From an uncultured Paraprevotella sp. (lineage in GTDB: Bacteria > Bacteroidota > Bacteroidia > Bacteroidales > Bacteroidaceae), in assembly GCA_944321345.1 (NCBI GenBank), contig CALUKY010000007.1, forward strand, positions 31,714-95,713: 64,000 nucleotides of DNA. The letters run 5' to 3'. Positions 62,764 through 64,000 of this stretch are shown one piece after another. Positions within the stretch are counted from its first letter, which is position 1, and every line of letters begins with the position of its first letter. Below the pieces are notes generated by a model. That model saw only the letters and a list, made by a program, of their open reading frames with translations, was not told the DNA's origin and made no database searches. A program made the position numbers and the translations under genes.

Positions 62764-63144
62764 ATGACACGACATATCTGCCCCGTAATCCGTTTCCGCC
62801 AGTGGAGCCGGAAAGCCTATGCTGCCTTTGCCAGCCTGGGCCGCGAGGTCGTCATCAGTCGTGTGGGAAAGAGCATCACCGAGGCTTCGCTCTGCAAGGT
62901 AGCCAAATACACCGTGCGCGAGATGCGCCACTATATTCCCGGCTACGAGGCGACCGAAACCGAGCCCGCTCCCCCCGATATCGGAACTCCCGAACTGGAA
63001 CTGATGCTGCTTGTTGAACCGACGATCCCGGCGGTTCCGGCTGCTTCATACCTTATTGATAATAACATCGCAGTGCGTCCTGCGCTTCAGCCCTTAACCG
63101 GCCGGAGCGCAGGACGCACTGTTTTTTTCTATAAAACCTATTGA
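62764..63144 (+). CDS. Small conserved Bacteroidales protein upstream of bioB
   Basis: A protein of about 126 residues. Its first 45 residues ([20 protein letters not shown], then [11 protein letters not shown] and GKSITEASL) are a conserved motif in many Bacteroides genomes, of unknown function. The remainder is acidic and Pro-rich and ends in sequence that is also the terminator hairpin 63071-63128. An ATG at 62755 is the alternative start. The dual use of the 3' end, and the position right before bioB, suggest a leader-gene or regulatory role. No signal peptide. Confidence 0.6.
   Translation: MTRHICPVIRFRQWSRKAYAAFASLGREVVISRVGKSITEASLCKVAKYTVREMRHYIPGYEATETEPAPPDIGTPELELMLLVEPTIPAVPAASYLIDNNIAVRPALQPLTGRSAGRTVFFYKTY
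63071..63128 (+). terminator. Strong terminator hairpin directly upstream of bioB
   Basis: CAGTGCGTCCTGCGCT at 63071-63086 pairs perfectly with AGCGCAGGACGCACTG at 63106-63121 and is followed by TTTTTTT. It lies inside the last codons of the small protein and 19 bases ahead of the bioB ATG. Confidence 0.85.
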
Positions 63145-63146
63145 TT

Positions 63147-64000
63147 ATGGAATTACCAGAAGTATTGGAAAAACTGAAACAGAGAATATTGCAAGGCGGA
63201 GAAGCCGGTCAGGAAGAAATCCTGGCTCTGGCCGCCGAACTGAATGACGCCCGGGGCACCGAAGCCCTATGCCAGGCCGCGCACGAGATTACCGTGGCCT
63301 GTGCCAGCCGTGATTTTGATATGTGCTCCATCATCAATGCCAAGTCCGGCCGTTGCAGCGAGAACTGCAAGTGGTGCGCCCAGTCTGCCCATTACGGCAC
63401 GAACGCCGAGGTGTACGGATTAGTATCCGAGGATACCATCATCGAGCACGGACTGCACAACGAGTCCAAGGGCGTGGAACGCTTCTCGCTCGTCACCAGC
63501 GGCAAGAAACCCTCCGACCGTGAGGTGGAAGAGATCTGCAGCCGGGTGCGCGCCCTGAAGGCCAAAAGCCGCATCCGGATGTGCGCTTCGCTCGGTCTGG
63601 CCACTGAAGAACAGCTCGTCCGTCTGCGTGAGGCCGGTGTGGAGCGTTACCACTGCAATCTGGAAACCGCACCCTCCTACTTCGACAGCCTGTGCACCAC
63701 CCACAGCCAGGCCGACAAGATCGAAACCCTGCACGCCGCCCAGCGCTCCGGCATGGAAATCTGTTGCGGCGGCATCATAGGCATGGGCGAGAGCGAGGAG
63801 CAACGCATCAAGCTGGCCTTCAAGCTGCGCGAGCTCGACACCCGCTCCATCCCCATCAACATCCTGCACCCCATCCCCGGTACCCCATTGGGCAATACCC
63901 CGCTGCTCAGCGACGAAGAGATCCTGCGCACCGTGGCCCTCTACCGCCTGATCCATCCCAAGGCCTATCTGCGCCTGGCCGGCGGTCGTGCCCGTCTGAG
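63147..64000 (+). CDS. bioB: Biotin synthase, partial (runs off the right edge)
   Basis: BioB is a radical-SAM enzyme that inserts sulfur into dethiobiotin. The 284 visible residues include the radical-SAM Cys triad C70-x3-C74-x2-C77 ([13 protein letters not shown]), [29 protein letters not shown] and [13 protein letters not shown], and the start of RLAGGR. The ATG at 63147 follows the strong hairpin by 19 bases, leaving little room for a normal leader, which suggests attenuation or read-through control. The family is about 320-350 residues, so about 40-60 residues are missing at the edge. Confidence 0.95.
   Translation, partial: MELPEVLEKLKQRILQGGEAGQEEILALAAELNDARGTEALCQAAHEITVACASRDFDMCSIINAKSGRCSENCKWCAQSAHYGTNAEVYGLVSEDTIIEHGLHNESKGVERFSLVTSGKKPSDREVEEICSRVRALKAKSRIRMCASLGLATEEQLVRLREAGVERYHCNLETAPSYFDSLCTTHSQADKIETLHAAQRSGMEICCGGIIGMGESEEQRIKLAFKLRELDTRSIPINILHPIPGTPLGNTPLLSDEEILRTVALYRLIHPKAYLRLAGGRARL

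Overview
The window is a piece of a chromosome from a gut Bacteroidales, most probably the Bacteroides/Phocaeicola group. The evidence is the Bacteroidota -7 promoter box TAnnTTTG in front of many genes, a Rho factor with a very long disordered insert, BACON-domain lipoproteins, a one-protein hybrid two-component regulator, and close Bacteroides-type versions of gyrA, clpC, htpG, tilS and bioB. No rRNA, CRISPR array or intact mobile element is visible.

Layout. Positions 1-2750 hold a partial redox-type gene, a small lipoprotein, tilS, a small Cys-rich membrane protein and three tandem, almost identical tRNA-Cys genes. Positions 2790-16502 form a visibly AT-rich accessory island. It has a small HTH regulator, an LPP20-like lipoprotein overlapping a DUF5683-like membrane protein, and then two runs of secreted proteins: carboxypeptidase-regulatory/BACON/LamG lipoproteins, a transglutaminase-like protein, a BACON/FN3-like lipoprotein, an FN3/sulfatase-modifying-factor lipoprotein, a GLUG-dockerin protein and a three-cohesin protein. 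The island ends in two terminator hairpins and the wreck of an IS256-type transposase (about 16670-16920). I see no integrase.

Positions 16939-43620 are mostly housekeeping: an RluA-type pseudouridine synthase with a long N-terminal extension, fhs, an aldose-1-epimerase-like protein, a glycosyltransferase, rarA, glnS with a TPR gene, a gyrA-TPR-TPR-dus run, clpC, htpG, a Uup-like ABC-F ATPase and rho. Positions 43642-51038 carry an AraC regulator divergent from a complete tripartite RND efflux operon, then a cysteine hydrolase.

Positions 51040-59235 look like a compact fructan/fructose locus: a hybrid two-component regulator with a LacI-like periplasmic sensor, a beta-propeller protein, and the operon GH32 - MFS sugar transporter - fructokinase. 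There is no SusC/SusD pair, so the locus probably handles sucrose, short fructo-oligosaccharides or partly digested fructan. Two palindromes upstream of GH32 are operator candidates. Positions 59348-64000 hold yaaA, an exported Tpx, a decayed LamG fragment, a SatD-like/DUF3307 pair, a small conserved protein whose 3' end is a strong terminator hairpin, and the start of bioB directly behind that hairpin.

The part most worth following is 3406-16502: a multi-gene set of surface proteins with a dockerin gene directly next to a cohesin gene in an organism group not known for cellulosomes.
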